Positions 7,739-15,337 of a stretch of DNA of 53,717 nt are shown piece after piece. This stretch comes from UBA11373 sp035291545 (GTDB lineage: Bacteria > Actinomycetota > Acidimicrobiia > Spongiisociales > UBA11373). The notes under the pieces were generated by a model, which was not told the origin of the DNA, ran no database searches, and saw only the letters and a program-made list of their open reading frames with translations. Position 1 is the first letter of the stretch. The number at the start of each line of letters is the position of its first letter. The position numbers and the translations under genes were made by a program. Where the stretch lies: positions 1 to 53,717 of the forward strand of contig DATDRW010000071.1 of assembly GCA_035291545.1 (NCBI GenBank). Reading direction: 5' to 3'.

Positions 7739-7818
7739 TCGCCCGTCGCCCGTCGCCCGTCGCCCGCTCGTGCGGGAAGCGGGCAGCGGGCAGCGGGCAG
7801 CGGCGTCAGCCGCCCTCC
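7739..7818. repeat. Heptad repeat element with inverted arms (D), between convergent genes
   Basis: Left arm of CGCCCGT units (7739-7767), a short turn, then a right arm of GCGGGAA/GCGGGCA units (7771-7797). The arms can pair (for example CCCGC with GCGGG), giving a hairpin that could stop transcription from both sides. The right arm continues into the puuD stop codon through the same GGCGGC-TGA-CGCC context as element A. Confidence 0.75.
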
Positions 7819-8969
7819 GCCCACTCCACGACCCTGGCTCTCTCGGCATCGGTCATCAGCGTGAGATTGCGCCGCGGCATGAAGCCAGAACCGACCACCT
7901 CTGCGACCAGTGGGGCGAGCCGGGCGAGATCGACCCTGGCTTCGAACACGACACCTTTCGGAGGTTCCGAGAAACCGGGCTGGGTGGGGTTGGGTTGGTG
8001 ACACGGCGTGCACCGCATCTGCACGATCGCCCAGACGTCGTCGGGGACGTCGTCGCCGGTCACGGCCGGCGGGGCGGTGACCGCGGCGAGGGCGAGCATG
8101 GCACCGACCGCCCCGGGAAGGATCCACACGTTGCGGTGGCCTTGCCCCCTCAGGTTGAACCAGTGCCGCACCAGCGCCCCGGTGAGTCCCAACCCGGCGA
8201 GCAGGGCCCAGTCCCACCGATCGGCGAAGGTCGAGGGGAAGTGGTTGCTCACCATGATGAACACCACCGGGAGCGTCAGATAGTTGTTGTGCAGCGATCG
8301 ACGCTCCGCCTCTTCACCCGATTCCGGGTCGGGGGACTCTCCCCGGCTCATGGCGTCGACCATCTTCCGCTGGGAGGGGATGATCACCAGGAATACGTTG
8401 GCCGCCATGATCGTGCCGATCAGCGCCCCGGCGTGGACATAGGCGGCACGCCCGGTCAGCACCTCCGAGTACCCGAAGGCGGCGGCGGCGAGCAGCACGA
8501 ACCCGGCGGCGGCGAGCCATCCGGGACGGCGGCCGAGGACGCGGCACAGGGCGTCGTAGACGAACCACCCGATTGCCAGAGTGGCCAGGCCGAACAGCAT
8601 CAGCCCCCACCGGGGGAGGTCCCACTTCGCCGGGTCGACGGCGATGCCGAGTGGGCCGAAGTAGTAGACGATGAACAGCAGGGAGGCGCCGCTGATCCAG
8701 GTGGCATACGCCTCCCACTTGAACCAGTGCAGGGTCGTGGGTAGCCGATCCGGCGCCACCTCGTACTTCACCACCCGGTAGAAGCCGCCGCCGTGCACCG
8801 ACCACAACTCGCCGGCCACTCCGGGCTCGGGCGTGCGGAGCGGGCGGATGTGGTTGTTCAGCCAGTTGAAGTAGAAGGAGGTTCCGATCCAGGCGATGCC
8901 GACGACGACGTGGATCCACCGGACGGCGAGGTCGAGCCATTGCTGGAGGTGGGCGTCGAGCACCCTCAC
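7806..8969 (-). CDS. puuD: Membrane urate oxidase with C-terminal cytochrome c (PuuD type)
   Basis: A 387-residue integral-membrane enzyme that oxidises urate to 5-hydroxyisourate and passes electrons to a fused c-type cytochrome instead of making hydrogen peroxide. The N-terminal ~290 residues hold about eight membrane helices with conserved histidines (HVVVGIAWIGTSFY, VHGGGFYRV, LHWFKWEAY) and match the PuuD membrane domain. The C-terminal domain has the heme-binding motif C320-T-P-C323-H324 with a possible axial Met in SGFMPRR. The GTG start overlaps the TGA of uraH as GTGA. It is the last gene of the allB-alc-uraD-uraH-puuD run. The caa3 oxidase at 24-28 kb is a candidate downstream electron acceptor, by inference. 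Confidence 0.92.
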   Translation of the reverse strand: MRVLDAHLQQWLDLAVRWIHVVVGIAWIGTSFYFNWLNNHIRPLRTPEPGVAGELWSVHGGGFYRVVKYEVAPDRLPTTLHWFKWEAYATWISGASLLFIVYYFGPLGIAVDPAKWDLPRWGLMLFGLATLAIGWFVYDALCRVLGRRPGWLAAAGFVLLAAAAFGYSEVLTGRAAYVHAGALIGTIMAANVFLVIIPSQRKMVDAMSRGESPDPESGEEAERRSLHNNYLTLPVVFIMVSNHFPSTFADRWDWALLAGLGLTGALVRHWFNLRGQGHRNVWILPGAVGAMLALAAVTAPPAVTGDDVPDDVWAIVQMRCTPCHQPNPTQPGFSEPPKGVVFEARVDLARLAPLVAEVVGSGFMPRRNLTLMTDAERARVVEWAEGG

Positions 8970-9292
8970 GAGCCCCGGTAGGTGGTGTAGCCGAAGGGGC
9001 CGAGCAGCAGCGGGACGTGATGATGCTCTTCGGGGGCGGCGACCCGGAAGGTCACGGCCACCTCGGGATAGAACGAATCGGGGCCGAGATGAGCACCGGT
9101 GGCGAAGGTGAGCCGGTACGTGGCGGCCTCGAGCGGCTCTCCGGCGAGCAGGTCGGCCACGCGGCCGTTGCCGTCGGTAGCCGCCGTGCTCAGGACCACC
9201 CAGGCGTCGCCCTTGCGGACGGCAACCGTCACCGCAACCCCGGCGGCGGGACGCCCGGTGGCGGTGTCGAGGACGTGGGTGCTCAGGCCCAC
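8966..9292 (-). CDS. uraH: 5-hydroxyisourate hydrolase (transthyretin-like)
   Basis: A 108-residue transthyretin-like hydrolase that opens 5-hydroxyisourate to OHCU, the step after PuuD. The N-terminal LSTHVLDTATGRPA block and the C-terminal signature Y-R-G-S are intact; His in LSTHVLD and Arg in the middle are the expected catalytic residues. Length is typical. It starts with GTG; GGAG lies about 10 nt upstream and there is no TAnnnT box at the right distance. It overlaps puuD by 4 nt, so the two proteins are probably produced in step. It is separated from uraD by 210 bp of heptad repeat. Confidence 0.93.
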   Translation of the reverse strand: MGLSTHVLDTATGRPAAGVAVTVAVRKGDAWVVLSTAATDGNGRVADLLAGEPLEAATYRLTFATGAHLGPDSFYPEVAVTFRVAAPEEHHHVPLLLGPFGYTTYRGS

Positions 9293-9330
9293 GATCGCTC
9301 ATCTCCGCGTTCGGTGAGATCGGGCTGTGA

Positions 9331-9477
9331 GGGATGGCAGATGGCAGAGGGCAGAGGGCATGCGGATGATGGACGATGGACGATGGACGGGGGACGGGTT
9401 GGAGGCGCGTCGATGAACAAGGGCGACGCCAGGAGCATCAGCGGTCTGCAATCTGCGATCTGCAATCTGTCATCCCC
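9331..9477. repeat. Heptad repeat element with inverted ends (E), inside the urate operon
   Basis: Left end holds GATGGCA and GAGGGCA units, then GATGGAC units (to about 9400); right end holds CTGCAAT and CTGCGAT units (9445-9473). The outer 17 bp match each other as inverted copies (GGGATGGCAGATGGCAG against the reverse of the right end, two mismatches). The whole 9293-9502 gap has no gene. It separates uraD from uraH. Confidence 0.75.
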
Positions 9478-9502
9478 TCTCACGCGAATCGGGTGCGAGC
9501 GT

Positions 9503-10003
9503 TCAATCTATCGCGAGCAGTTTCCGGAGTCGCAGATCCGTGATCTTTGCCTGCTCGGCGGCGGCGACCAGAAACTCCTCGTCGGGGTCGTTGTCGAGCC
9601 GCGCCCGACACAGGTCGAGGAGTTCCTCGGCCGACTTTCCGGTGGCGAACACCATGTAGACGTGTCCGAACCGAGCCTCGTATTCGCGGTTGCATGCGGC
9701 GAGCGCCTCCCCGACCGCTGCGGAGGGGGCGATGGCTCCGGATTGCTCGGAGCGCGACCAGGAACTGTGCCGATCGTCGCCGTCACGCCGCTCTCCGATC
9801 CGGGGGTGAGCGGCGAACGCTTGCAGCCAGTCCTCCTCCCCGAGCGTCCACCACACGGCGGCGGCGGCGGTGAGCACATCCTCCGCGGCGACGAAGGGGC
9901 GGCGAGCCGCCATCTCCTCGGCCCACACCTCGGAGGCGCAACACGCCAGCAACTCCCGGACCGCCGCTTGCGCGGTGGTCCGGTTCAGGGCGCCGAGGTC
10001 CAC
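9503..10003 (-). CDS. uraD: OHCU decarboxylase
   Basis: A 166-residue enzyme that decarboxylates 2-oxo-4-hydroxy-4-carboxy-5-ureidoimidazoline to S-allantoin. The family blocks are present: a catalytic His in AAHPRIGER, the SEQSGA loop, and N-x-E-Y-E-x-R-F-G-H-V-Y followed by ATGKSAEELL. The GTG start at 10003 gives a normal N-terminus and lies 19 nt inside the end of alc in another frame, so translation is coupled. Its stop is followed by the 210-bp heptad gap before uraH. With uraH and puuD it makes the full urate-to-allantoin path. Confidence 0.9.
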   Translation of the reverse strand: MDLGALNRTTAQAAVRELLACCASEVWAEEMAARRPFVAAEDVLTAAAAVWWTLGEEDWLQAFAAHPRIGERRDGDDRHSSWSRSEQSGAIAPSAAVGEALAACNREYEARFGHVYMVFATGKSAEELLDLCRARLDNDPDEEFLVAAAEQAKITDLRLRKLLAID

Positions 10004-10989
10004 GGTTTGGTGCTGCGGCCCCAGGCCCGGAACCGGGCAACACCGCCGTCGGGGTGGATGTCGAGCCGCAGGTGGGTCACCGGTTCGGCCGCGGCGAGAT
10101 CGTCGAAGCCGTGGACGGTGTCCGGGGACAGCGGGGTCCGGGCGAGGAGCGGGCGCCACCCCGGGTGGCCGGGGTCGGGAACCTCGATCCCGGGAGCGTC
10201 CACCGCGAACACGGCACCCGATGCCGGGGCGTTCCCCTTGAAGTGCGTGGTGTCGACCTCGAGTCGTTCGACGACCCCGCGGCCGGCGAGGCGGACGACC
10301 GCCCAGTCGTTGCCCGGACCGCGCCGACGCCGGGTCTCCCATCCGTCCCACATCCCCCGGGCGGGGCCGCTCACCAGCATCCGATTTGGCGACGAGTAGT
10401 GGTGGTTGGAGCAGTCGACGGCGCGGGCTCCGTTGGCGAGTGCCGCCAGATCCACCGGCGAACCGTCGAGCAGCCCCGCGGGGGGGATCGGATCGCCCAT
10501 CACCCGGAGTCGGGCCACCCCGCCATCGGGATGGATGACGAATCGCACGTGGGTGGCTGCCGCCGGCCGGGGGAGCGGGACGTCCACGCGGGTGTCGCCC
10601 TGGAGCGGGGTACGGGGCACCACCTCGGCCCACCGCGCCGGGTCGATCCCGGTCGGGTCGGGGTCGCCGACGAGATCGCTCGCCTCCAGCGCGCACGACT
10701 CCGGGTAATTGCCGGTGAAGAAGGCGGTGTCGACCACGATCCGGCGGATGATCCCGGGGATTCCGAGGCGGAGGATCACCCAGTCGTAGCCCGCTTCCCG
10801 GCGGCGGCGGGTCTCCCAGCCGTCCATCCACTTGCCGTGGTCGGTGAAGCGATCGGGGTCCCACACCGGGTCTGCGTCCGCGATCAGGTTCTCCTTCTCG
10901 GCGAAGAACTCGTCGTTGGCGGCGAGGACGCTTCCCCCGACGCGGTCGGCGGCGAGATCGACCAGCAGATCGTCGCTCGAGGTGGTCAT
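9985..10989 (-). CDS. alc: Allantoicase
   Basis: A 334-residue enzyme that splits allantoate into urea and ureidoglycolate. It is built of two repeated jelly-roll domains, and the duplication is easy to see: W-M-D-G-W-E-T-R-R-R-R near residue 56 and M-W-D-G-W-E-T-R-R-R-R near residue 220, each followed by a DWV/AI/VVRL strand, and each half ending with H-x-D-G-G-V-A-R-x-R. Also E-N-L-I-A-D near the start. The ATG overlaps the allB stop as ATGA. Because the pathway uses allantoicase, nitrogen is released as urea, so urease or a urea outlet should exist elsewhere. Confidence 0.93.
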   Translation of the reverse strand: MTTSSDDLLVDLAADRVGGSVLAANDEFFAEKENLIADADPVWDPDRFTDHGKWMDGWETRRRREAGYDWVILRLGIPGIIRRIVVDTAFFTGNYPESCALEASDLVGDPDPTGIDPARWAEVVPRTPLQGDTRVDVPLPRPAAATHVRFVIHPDGGVARLRVMGDPIPPAGLLDGSPVDLAALANGARAVDCSNHHYSSPNRMLVSGPARGMWDGWETRRRRGPGNDWAVVRLAGRGVVERLEVDTTHFKGNAPASGAVFAVDAPGIEVPDPGHPGWRPLLARTPLSPDTVHGFDDLAAAEPVTHLRLDIHPDGGVARFRAWGRSTKPWTSAP

Positions 10990-12290
10990 GGCGTCTCCGG
11001 GAACAGGGTGGGGGTGCTGCCGCCGCGAACGATGGTCGCCGCGACCCGTCCGCGCAAGGAGCGCCCGGCGTACGGGGTGATCGGATGGCGCTGCGCCAAC
11101 GCTTCCGGGTCGACGACGAAGTCGGCATCGGGATCCCACACCACGAGATCGGCGCGCAATCCCGGCTCGATCAGTCCGGTCTCCAGGCCGGCGAGACCCG
11201 CCGGGGCCGTGCACAGCCACTGGGCCATGTCGGCGATGCCGAAGCCGCGGAGCGCCGCCTCGGTCCACACCACGGGCAGTCGCAACTCGAGCGATGCGAT
11301 CCCGCCCCACGCCTCGTGAAACCCGCCCTGCTTCAGATCGCCGGGGCAGGGGGAGTGGTCGCTGACCACCATGTCGATGGTGCCGGCGGCGAGGCCTTCC
11401 CACAGGCGCTCCCGGTTGGCGGCGTCGCGGATCGGGGGAGCGCATTTATAGGCGAGATCGTCGTCCCCGATCTGCTCGGCGGAGATGGTCAGGTAGTGCG
11501 GGCAGGTCTCGGCGCTGATCCGGGCCCCGTCCGTCCTGGCTGCGGCGATGAGCGGCACGGCGTCGGCCGCGGAGAGATGGAGGATGTGGGCCCGGCCACC
11601 GGTGCGTCGGGCCGCCGCGATCACCGCGGCGATCGCTTCGACCTCGGCCTCGGGCGGGCGGCTCGCCAGATAGGAGGAGTAGCCGGCCCCGGGGGCGGGC
11701 GCGGCGGCGATCACCGACGGTGACTCGGCGTGCACGAGGAGGGGGAGCCCCACCGCAGCCGCAGCGCCGAGGGCGGCATCGAGATCGTCGAGGCCGATAC
11801 AGCCGAACTCGTCGACTCCCGATGGGACGAGGAAGCACTTGAACCCCCGAACTCCGGCAGCGGCGAGGCCGGCGACCTCGGCGAGGTTGCCGGGGACGAT
11901 CCCTCCCCAGAATCCGACGTCGGCGAAGAGGCCGGCCGACCGGGCGGCGCGGCGCTTGGCTTCCAGCGCGGTCACCGTGGTCGTGGGCGGGATCGAGTTG
12001 AGCGGCATGTCCACGATCGCCGCCACCCCTCCGGCGCGCGCCGCCGCGGTGGCTGTGGCGAACCCCTCCCAATGAGATCGTCCCGGGTCGTTGACGTGGA
12101 CGTGGGTGTCGACCAGCGCCGGCATCACCACGAGGTCGCCGAAGTCGGTCGTTCCCGGCGGAGCGTCTCCGTGATCGACCACACCGGCGATGCGGCCCCC
12201 GGAGAAGACGACCGCCTTCGGGCGCATCAGGTTGCCGACCAACACGCGGCGGCTCCGGACCGCACGGTAGGTGGGCGGGGCATCGACCAT
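10986..12290 (-). CDS. allB: Allantoinase
   Basis: A 434-residue cyclic amidohydrolase that opens allantoin to allantoate. Metal site residues are visible: HVHVNDPG near residue 62, the carboxylated Lys in FKCFL near residue 152, His in HAE near 190, His in HLS near 246 and Asp in VVSDHSPC near 318. Length is typical. The ATG at 12290 is preferred to the GTG one codon upstream because TACCTT ends exactly 6 nt before the ATG, the leaderless spacing. It is the first gene of the five-gene ureide operon and is coupled to alc by ATGA. Confidence 0.93.
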   Translation of the reverse strand: MVDAPPTYRAVRSRRVLVGNLMRPKAVVFSGGRIAGVVDHGDAPPGTTDFGDLVVMPALVDTHVHVNDPGRSHWEGFATATAAARAGGVAAIVDMPLNSIPPTTTVTALEAKRRAARSAGLFADVGFWGGIVPGNLAEVAGLAAAGVRGFKCFLVPSGVDEFGCIGLDDLDAALGAAAAVGLPLLVHAESPSVIAAAPAPGAGYSSYLASRPPEAEVEAIAAVIAAARRTGGRAHILHLSAADAVPLIAAARTDGARISAETCPHYLTISAEQIGDDDLAYKCAPPIRDAANRERLWEGLAAGTIDMVVSDHSPCPGDLKQGGFHEAWGGIASLELRLPVVWTEAALRGFGIADMAQWLCTAPAGLAGLETGLIEPGLRADLVVWDPDADFVVDPEALAQRHPITPYAGRSLRGRVAATIVRGGSTPTLFPETP

Positions 12291-12296
12291 CACCGC

Positions 12297-12302
12297 AAGG
12301 TA
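12297..12302 (-). promoter_or_regulatory. -10 box of the ureide operon
   Basis: TACCTT on the minus strand, 6 nt before the allB ATG; no Shine-Dalgarno sequence, so the transcript should be leaderless. It would drive allB-alc-uraD and perhaps the rest of the operon. Confidence 0.5.
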
Positions 12303-12345
12303 TCAGGAGCACCGCCAGATTCCGGCCGGAGCGGCTCTGGCCGGC

Positions 12346-12366
12346 GCCTGGTGCCTGGTGCTCAGA
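12346..12366. repeat. Short heptad repeat (I)
   Basis: Two copies of GCCTGGT plus a diverged third unit. They lie just downstream of the stop codon of the small membrane protein gene and overlap its last codons. Related in sequence to the right arm of element K at 23225-23237. Confidence 0.5.
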
Positions 12367-12949
12367 GTGGTGACGAGTAGGCGCCCGGATCGTGGCCGGC
12401 CTCGTCCTGGGAGCGACGGACCAGGTCCATGAACTTCGAGGCACCGAGGATCTGGCGGTCGAGCAGCGCCCCGAGGTGTTCGACGGTGTAGGCGGTGGCA
12501 TCCTCGAGATGGACGTCGACGTCGGCCGCCCCCTTCAGGTAGAGGAGCCGCGTCCAGTACGAGTTCACGACCACCGTCAGGAACGACTGCACGACACTGT
12601 TGCGCTCCAGGGTTGCCATCGGGCGCATGTAGAGGAGCAGCGCGAAGAGGATGATCGCCATCGCCGCCACCGCGGCCACTACCCCGGCATGGGCCCAGTC
12701 GTACCCGGTCTCGGGCGGGTTCGAGGCGATGCGGATGGCGGAGATCATCGCTCCGAGGGCGATGAGGAACACGACGAGAAAGAGCCATTTCATGGTGGCG
12801 AAGGCGAAGCGCTGACCGCGGGCTGCCCTCAGGAAGTCGCGCTGGTTGGCCTCGAGGATCGTCCGGGCAAAGTTCTCGATCCCCCCCTTCGCCGCGAACG
12901 GATCGGTCACAGCGGCGGCGGGCTCGCTCTTCTTGGCGTCACCGGCCAT
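12362..12949 (-). CDS. Unknown protein with two membrane helices
   Basis: A 195-residue protein of unknown function. It has an N-terminal charged region rich in Ala, Lys and Arg (residues 1-52), two membrane helices at about 54-74 and 87-108 separated by a short loop, and a cytoplasmic C-terminal half with an acidic helical segment that ends in Ser-Pro-Leu. The start is well supported by AAGGAG with a 5-nt spacer. It stands alone between the ureide operon and the HIT gene, all in the same direction. No family was recognised. The layout, two close helices with long flanks facing the same side, resembles small membrane scaffold proteins, but nothing more can be said. Confidence 0.75.
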   Translation of the reverse strand: MAGDAKKSEPAAAVTDPFAAKGGIENFARTILEANQRDFLRAARGQRFAFATMKWLFLVVFLIALGAMISAIRIASNPPETGYDWAHAGVVAAVAAMAIILFALLLYMRPMATLERNSVVQSFLTVVVNSYWTRLLYLKGAADVDVHLEDATAYTVEHLGALLDRQILGASKFMDLVRRSQDEAGHDPGAYSSPL

Positions 12950-12995
12950 GTTGTCTCCTTGTGCAGGGGCAATGTAGTGGCGGCGCGTCCGGGCC

Positions 12996-13388
12996 TCACC
13001 CGATGGCGGAGCGGACCCGTTCGGCCGTCTCGGCGAGGTGTCCGGCGGCGGCGGCGTCCACGGGCGGAAAGGGCACGTCGCCGAGGGCGTCGGTCGGGAT
13101 GAGGTGCACGTGAGCGTGGGGGATCTCGTATCCGACGGCGAGCACGACCACGCGCCGACAGCCGGTGGCCGCCTTCAGCGCTGTGGCCACCACGGCACAG
13201 GTCGCCCACAGGGCTGCGTAGTCCTCCTCGGGGAGGTCGAAGAGGTAGTCGACCTGCCGCTTGGGAACCACGAGCGTGTGTCCAACGCTGCGCGGGTTGA
13301 TGTCGAGGAAGGCGTAGGTGAGCTCGTCCTCGTAAACGCGGTGTGATGGGATCTCGCCGTTGATGATCCGGGTGAAGAGGGAGGGCAT
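12996..13388 (-). CDS. HIT family nucleotide-binding protein
   Basis: A 130-residue HIT (histidine triad) hydrolase of the HINT/FHIT group, which cleaves nucleoside phosphoramidates, dinucleoside polyphosphates or related adenylates. The triad H-A-H-V-H-L-I is at about residues 91-97, with the N-terminal FTRIINGEIPSH and the VGHTLVVPKR block typical of HINT. Length is normal for a bacterial HIT. It starts with ATG; the 21-bp gap to the upstream gene is small, so it is probably cotranscribed with the ornithine-cyclodeaminase-like gene. Natural substrate cannot be read from sequence. Confidence 0.9.
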   Translation of the reverse strand: MPSLFTRIINGEIPSHRVYEDELTYAFLDINPRSVGHTLVVPKRQVDYLFDLPEEDYAALWATCAVVATALKAATGCRRVVVLAVGYEIPHAHVHLIPTDALGDVPFPPVDAAAAGHLAETAERVRSAIG

Positions 13389-13409
13389 GGAGAACAGGTT
13401 ACGCCGGCG

Positions 13410-14285
13410 TCAATGGATCACGACCCCGCGGCCCAGGCGCTCCGCCTCGACCAGCGCAGCCACGCCGGCGGCGACGTCCTGAGAGGCGATACCCACCGAC
13501 TTGAAAAAGGTGATCTGGTCGACGCCGGTTCGTCCGGCCACCCGTCCCGCCATGAGGTCCCCCACCGTGCCGTCGGGGGTGCGATCGGCCTGCAGCAGGT
13601 CTCCGGCTTCGGCGGCGGCGGCGACGACGTCGTCCACGAACACCCGGGCGAGGCGCACCACTTCGGGCGCGATCTCGCACATCTCGGGGGTGAAGGCGCC
13701 CACCGCGTTGATGTGGGTGCCGGGACGCACCGCCCCCGGAGCGAAGAGGGGCCGTCGCGCCGGGGTGGCCGTCGACACCACGTCCGCGGCGGCGACCGCC
13801 TCTGACGGATCCGCCGCCACCTGACCTCCGACGCGGTCGGCAAGGAGGGCGGCATGCTCCGGGTCGCGGCTCCACACGAGGACGTCGAGGATCGGCCGGA
13901 CTTCCTTCACCGCCACCACCTGGTCGTAGGCCATCGCCCCGGCGCCGAGCATCGCCAGGGTGCGGGAATCGGGACGGGCGAGGAGCCGGGTCGCCAACCC
14001 CGCTCCGGCGGCGGTGCGGATCGCGGTGAGGGTGGGGCCGTCGACGAGCCCGCGGCAGGCGCCGTTGCCGTCGAACACCGCCACGATCCCGAACGGCTTT
14101 CCCGGGACCGTCGACACCACTTTCACTCCGGTGTCGGCTCCGACCCTTCCCGGCATGAAGAGCGACGGTCCGAGCAGGCTGCGTACCGGGACTTCGCGGT
14201 CGTCCCCGAAGGCGCGCTCCATCGCCGTGATCGCATCGCTCATGCCGAGGCAGGCACGTGTGGTGGCGGCATCCAGGTAGCGCAT
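13410..14285 (-). CDS. Ornithine cyclodeaminase / mu-crystallin family protein
   Basis: A 291-residue NAD(P)-dependent enzyme of the OCD/mu-crystallin family; members act as ornithine cyclodeaminase, alanine dehydrogenase or pyrroline-2-carboxylate reductase. The Rossmann motif is G-A-G-A-M-A near residues 119-124, preceded by GPTLTAIRTAA, which holds conserved substrate-binding Arg and Thr, and followed by VWSRDP. Late blocks INAVGAFTPEMCE and DQITFFKSVG are classic for the family. The ATG at 14285 is chosen over a start 84 nt upstream, because TAGGTT lies 7 nt before it and the N-terminus then matches. Somewhat shorter than the usual 310-350. The substrate is open. Confidence 0.85.
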   Translation of the reverse strand: MRYLDAATTRACLGMSDAITAMERAFGDDREVPVRSLLGPSLFMPGRVGADTGVKVVSTVPGKPFGIVAVFDGNGACRGLVDGPTLTAIRTAAGAGLATRLLARPDSRTLAMLGAGAMAYDQVVAVKEVRPILDVLVWSRDPEHAALLADRVGGQVAADPSEAVAAADVVSTATPARRPLFAPGAVRPGTHINAVGAFTPEMCEIAPEVVRLARVFVDDVVAAAAEAGDLLQADRTPDGTVGDLMAGRVAGRTGVDQITFFKSVGIASQDVAAGVAALVEAERLGRGVVIH

Positions 14286-14292
14286 GGGTCGC

Positions 14293-14298
14293 AACCTA
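14293..14298 (-). promoter_or_regulatory. -10 box of the ornithine-cyclodeaminase-like gene
   Basis: TAGGTT on the minus strand, 7 nt before the ATG at 14285; leaderless spacing and no Shine-Dalgarno sequence. Confidence 0.45.
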
Positions 14299-14372
14299 CC
14301 CGCGGCGGAACCCCCGGTGACGGGGGTCGTCGCAGCGCCGCCCGTCCAGGTTCCTGCGAACATCGTCATGGC

Positions 14373-15332
14373 ATGAGTGCTCGTTTCTCGGCCGAGATCG
14401 ATCTCGCCCGCAGCGCGGTGCGCACCGCCTCGCGGCTATGCCTGGCTGTGGCAGCCGCCGGACTCGACCGTATCGAGAAGCGGGAACGCGAGCCGGCGAC
14501 GGTCGCCGACTTCGGGTCGCAGGCGGTGTTGCTGCGTGCGATCGGCGCCGAGTTTCCCGGCGACGGCGTCCGTGCCGAGGAAGGTTCCGCCGATCTGGTC
14601 GCCGCCGGTGAGGCAGCGGTTGCCGGTGTCGCCGCCGCCGTGGCTGCTGCCGTTGCCGAGCCGGTGGAAAGCGCCGCGGTGCTCGGGTGGATCGACCATC
14701 GGGGCGGCCTCGGCGATCGAGTCTGGGCAATCGATCCCATCGACGGGACGAAGGGCTTCCTGCGCGGGGAGCAGTTTGCGGTGGCCGCGGGCCTCATCGT
14801 GGACGGTATCCCTGTGGTGGGGGTGCTGGGCTGCCCGCGTCTCGAGTTGTCGGGGATGCAGGGCGTGCTGGTGTGGGGTGGTCCCGGTATCGGGGCGTTC
14901 GTCGAGTCGCTCGGTGGCGGCAAGGTGCGCCCGATCTCCGTGTCGGCGGTCTCCGACCCGGCGCGGGCCCGCATGCTCGGCAGTGTCGAGTCGGCCCACG
15001 GCGACCCCGGGTTGCTGCAGCGCATCGCCGAGCAGGTGGGCATCGGCGGAGGCTGGGTCCGCATCGACAGCCAGGCGAAGTACGCCGCCGTCGCCGCCGG
15101 AATGGCCGACGTCTACATCCGGCCCCGCAATCGGCGGGACTGGCGCGAGCATGTGTGGGATCACGCCGCCGGCGCCGCCATCGTGGCCGGGGCCGGAGGC
15201 ACGATCTCCGACCTCGACGGCCTTCCGCTCGACTTCACCACGGGCGACGTCCTGGAACACAATCGCGGTCTCGTCGTCAGCAACGGCGCCATGCACCCCG
15301 GGGTGCTGGCGGCACTGGCGGCGATACGCTGA
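14373..15332 (+). CDS. 3'(2'),5'-bisphosphate nucleotidase / inositol-phosphatase family protein
   Basis: A 319-residue Li+-sensitive phosphatase of the inositol monophosphatase superfamily, closest in layout to CysQ/HAL2, which removes phosphate from PAP or PAPS and so supports sulfate assimilation. Motifs are E-E-G-S (residues 70-73), the metal site D-P-I-D-G-T-K-G-F near residue 125, and W-D-H-A-A-G-A-A-I-V near residue 265 with G-G in the following loop. The Lys in GTKGF is shared with CysQ/HAL2 proteins. It starts with ATG at 14373. The GNAT gene begins 5 nt after its stop, so the two are probably cotranscribed. Inositol or histidinol phosphate cannot be excluded as substrate. Confidence 0.85.
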   Translation: MSARFSAEIDLARSAVRTASRLCLAVAAAGLDRIEKREREPATVADFGSQAVLLRAIGAEFPGDGVRAEEGSADLVAAGEAAVAGVAAAVAAAVAEPVESAAVLGWIDHRGGLGDRVWAIDPIDGTKGFLRGEQFAVAAGLIVDGIPVVGVLGCPRLELSGMQGVLVWGGPGIGAFVESLGGGKVRPISVSAVSDPARARMLGSVESAHGDPGLLQRIAEQVGIGGGWVRIDSQAKYAAVAAGMADVYIRPRNRRDWREHVWDHAAGAAIVAGAGGTISDLDGLPLDFTTGDVLEHNRGLVVSNGAMHPGVLAALAAIR

Positions 15333-15337
15333 GGGCC

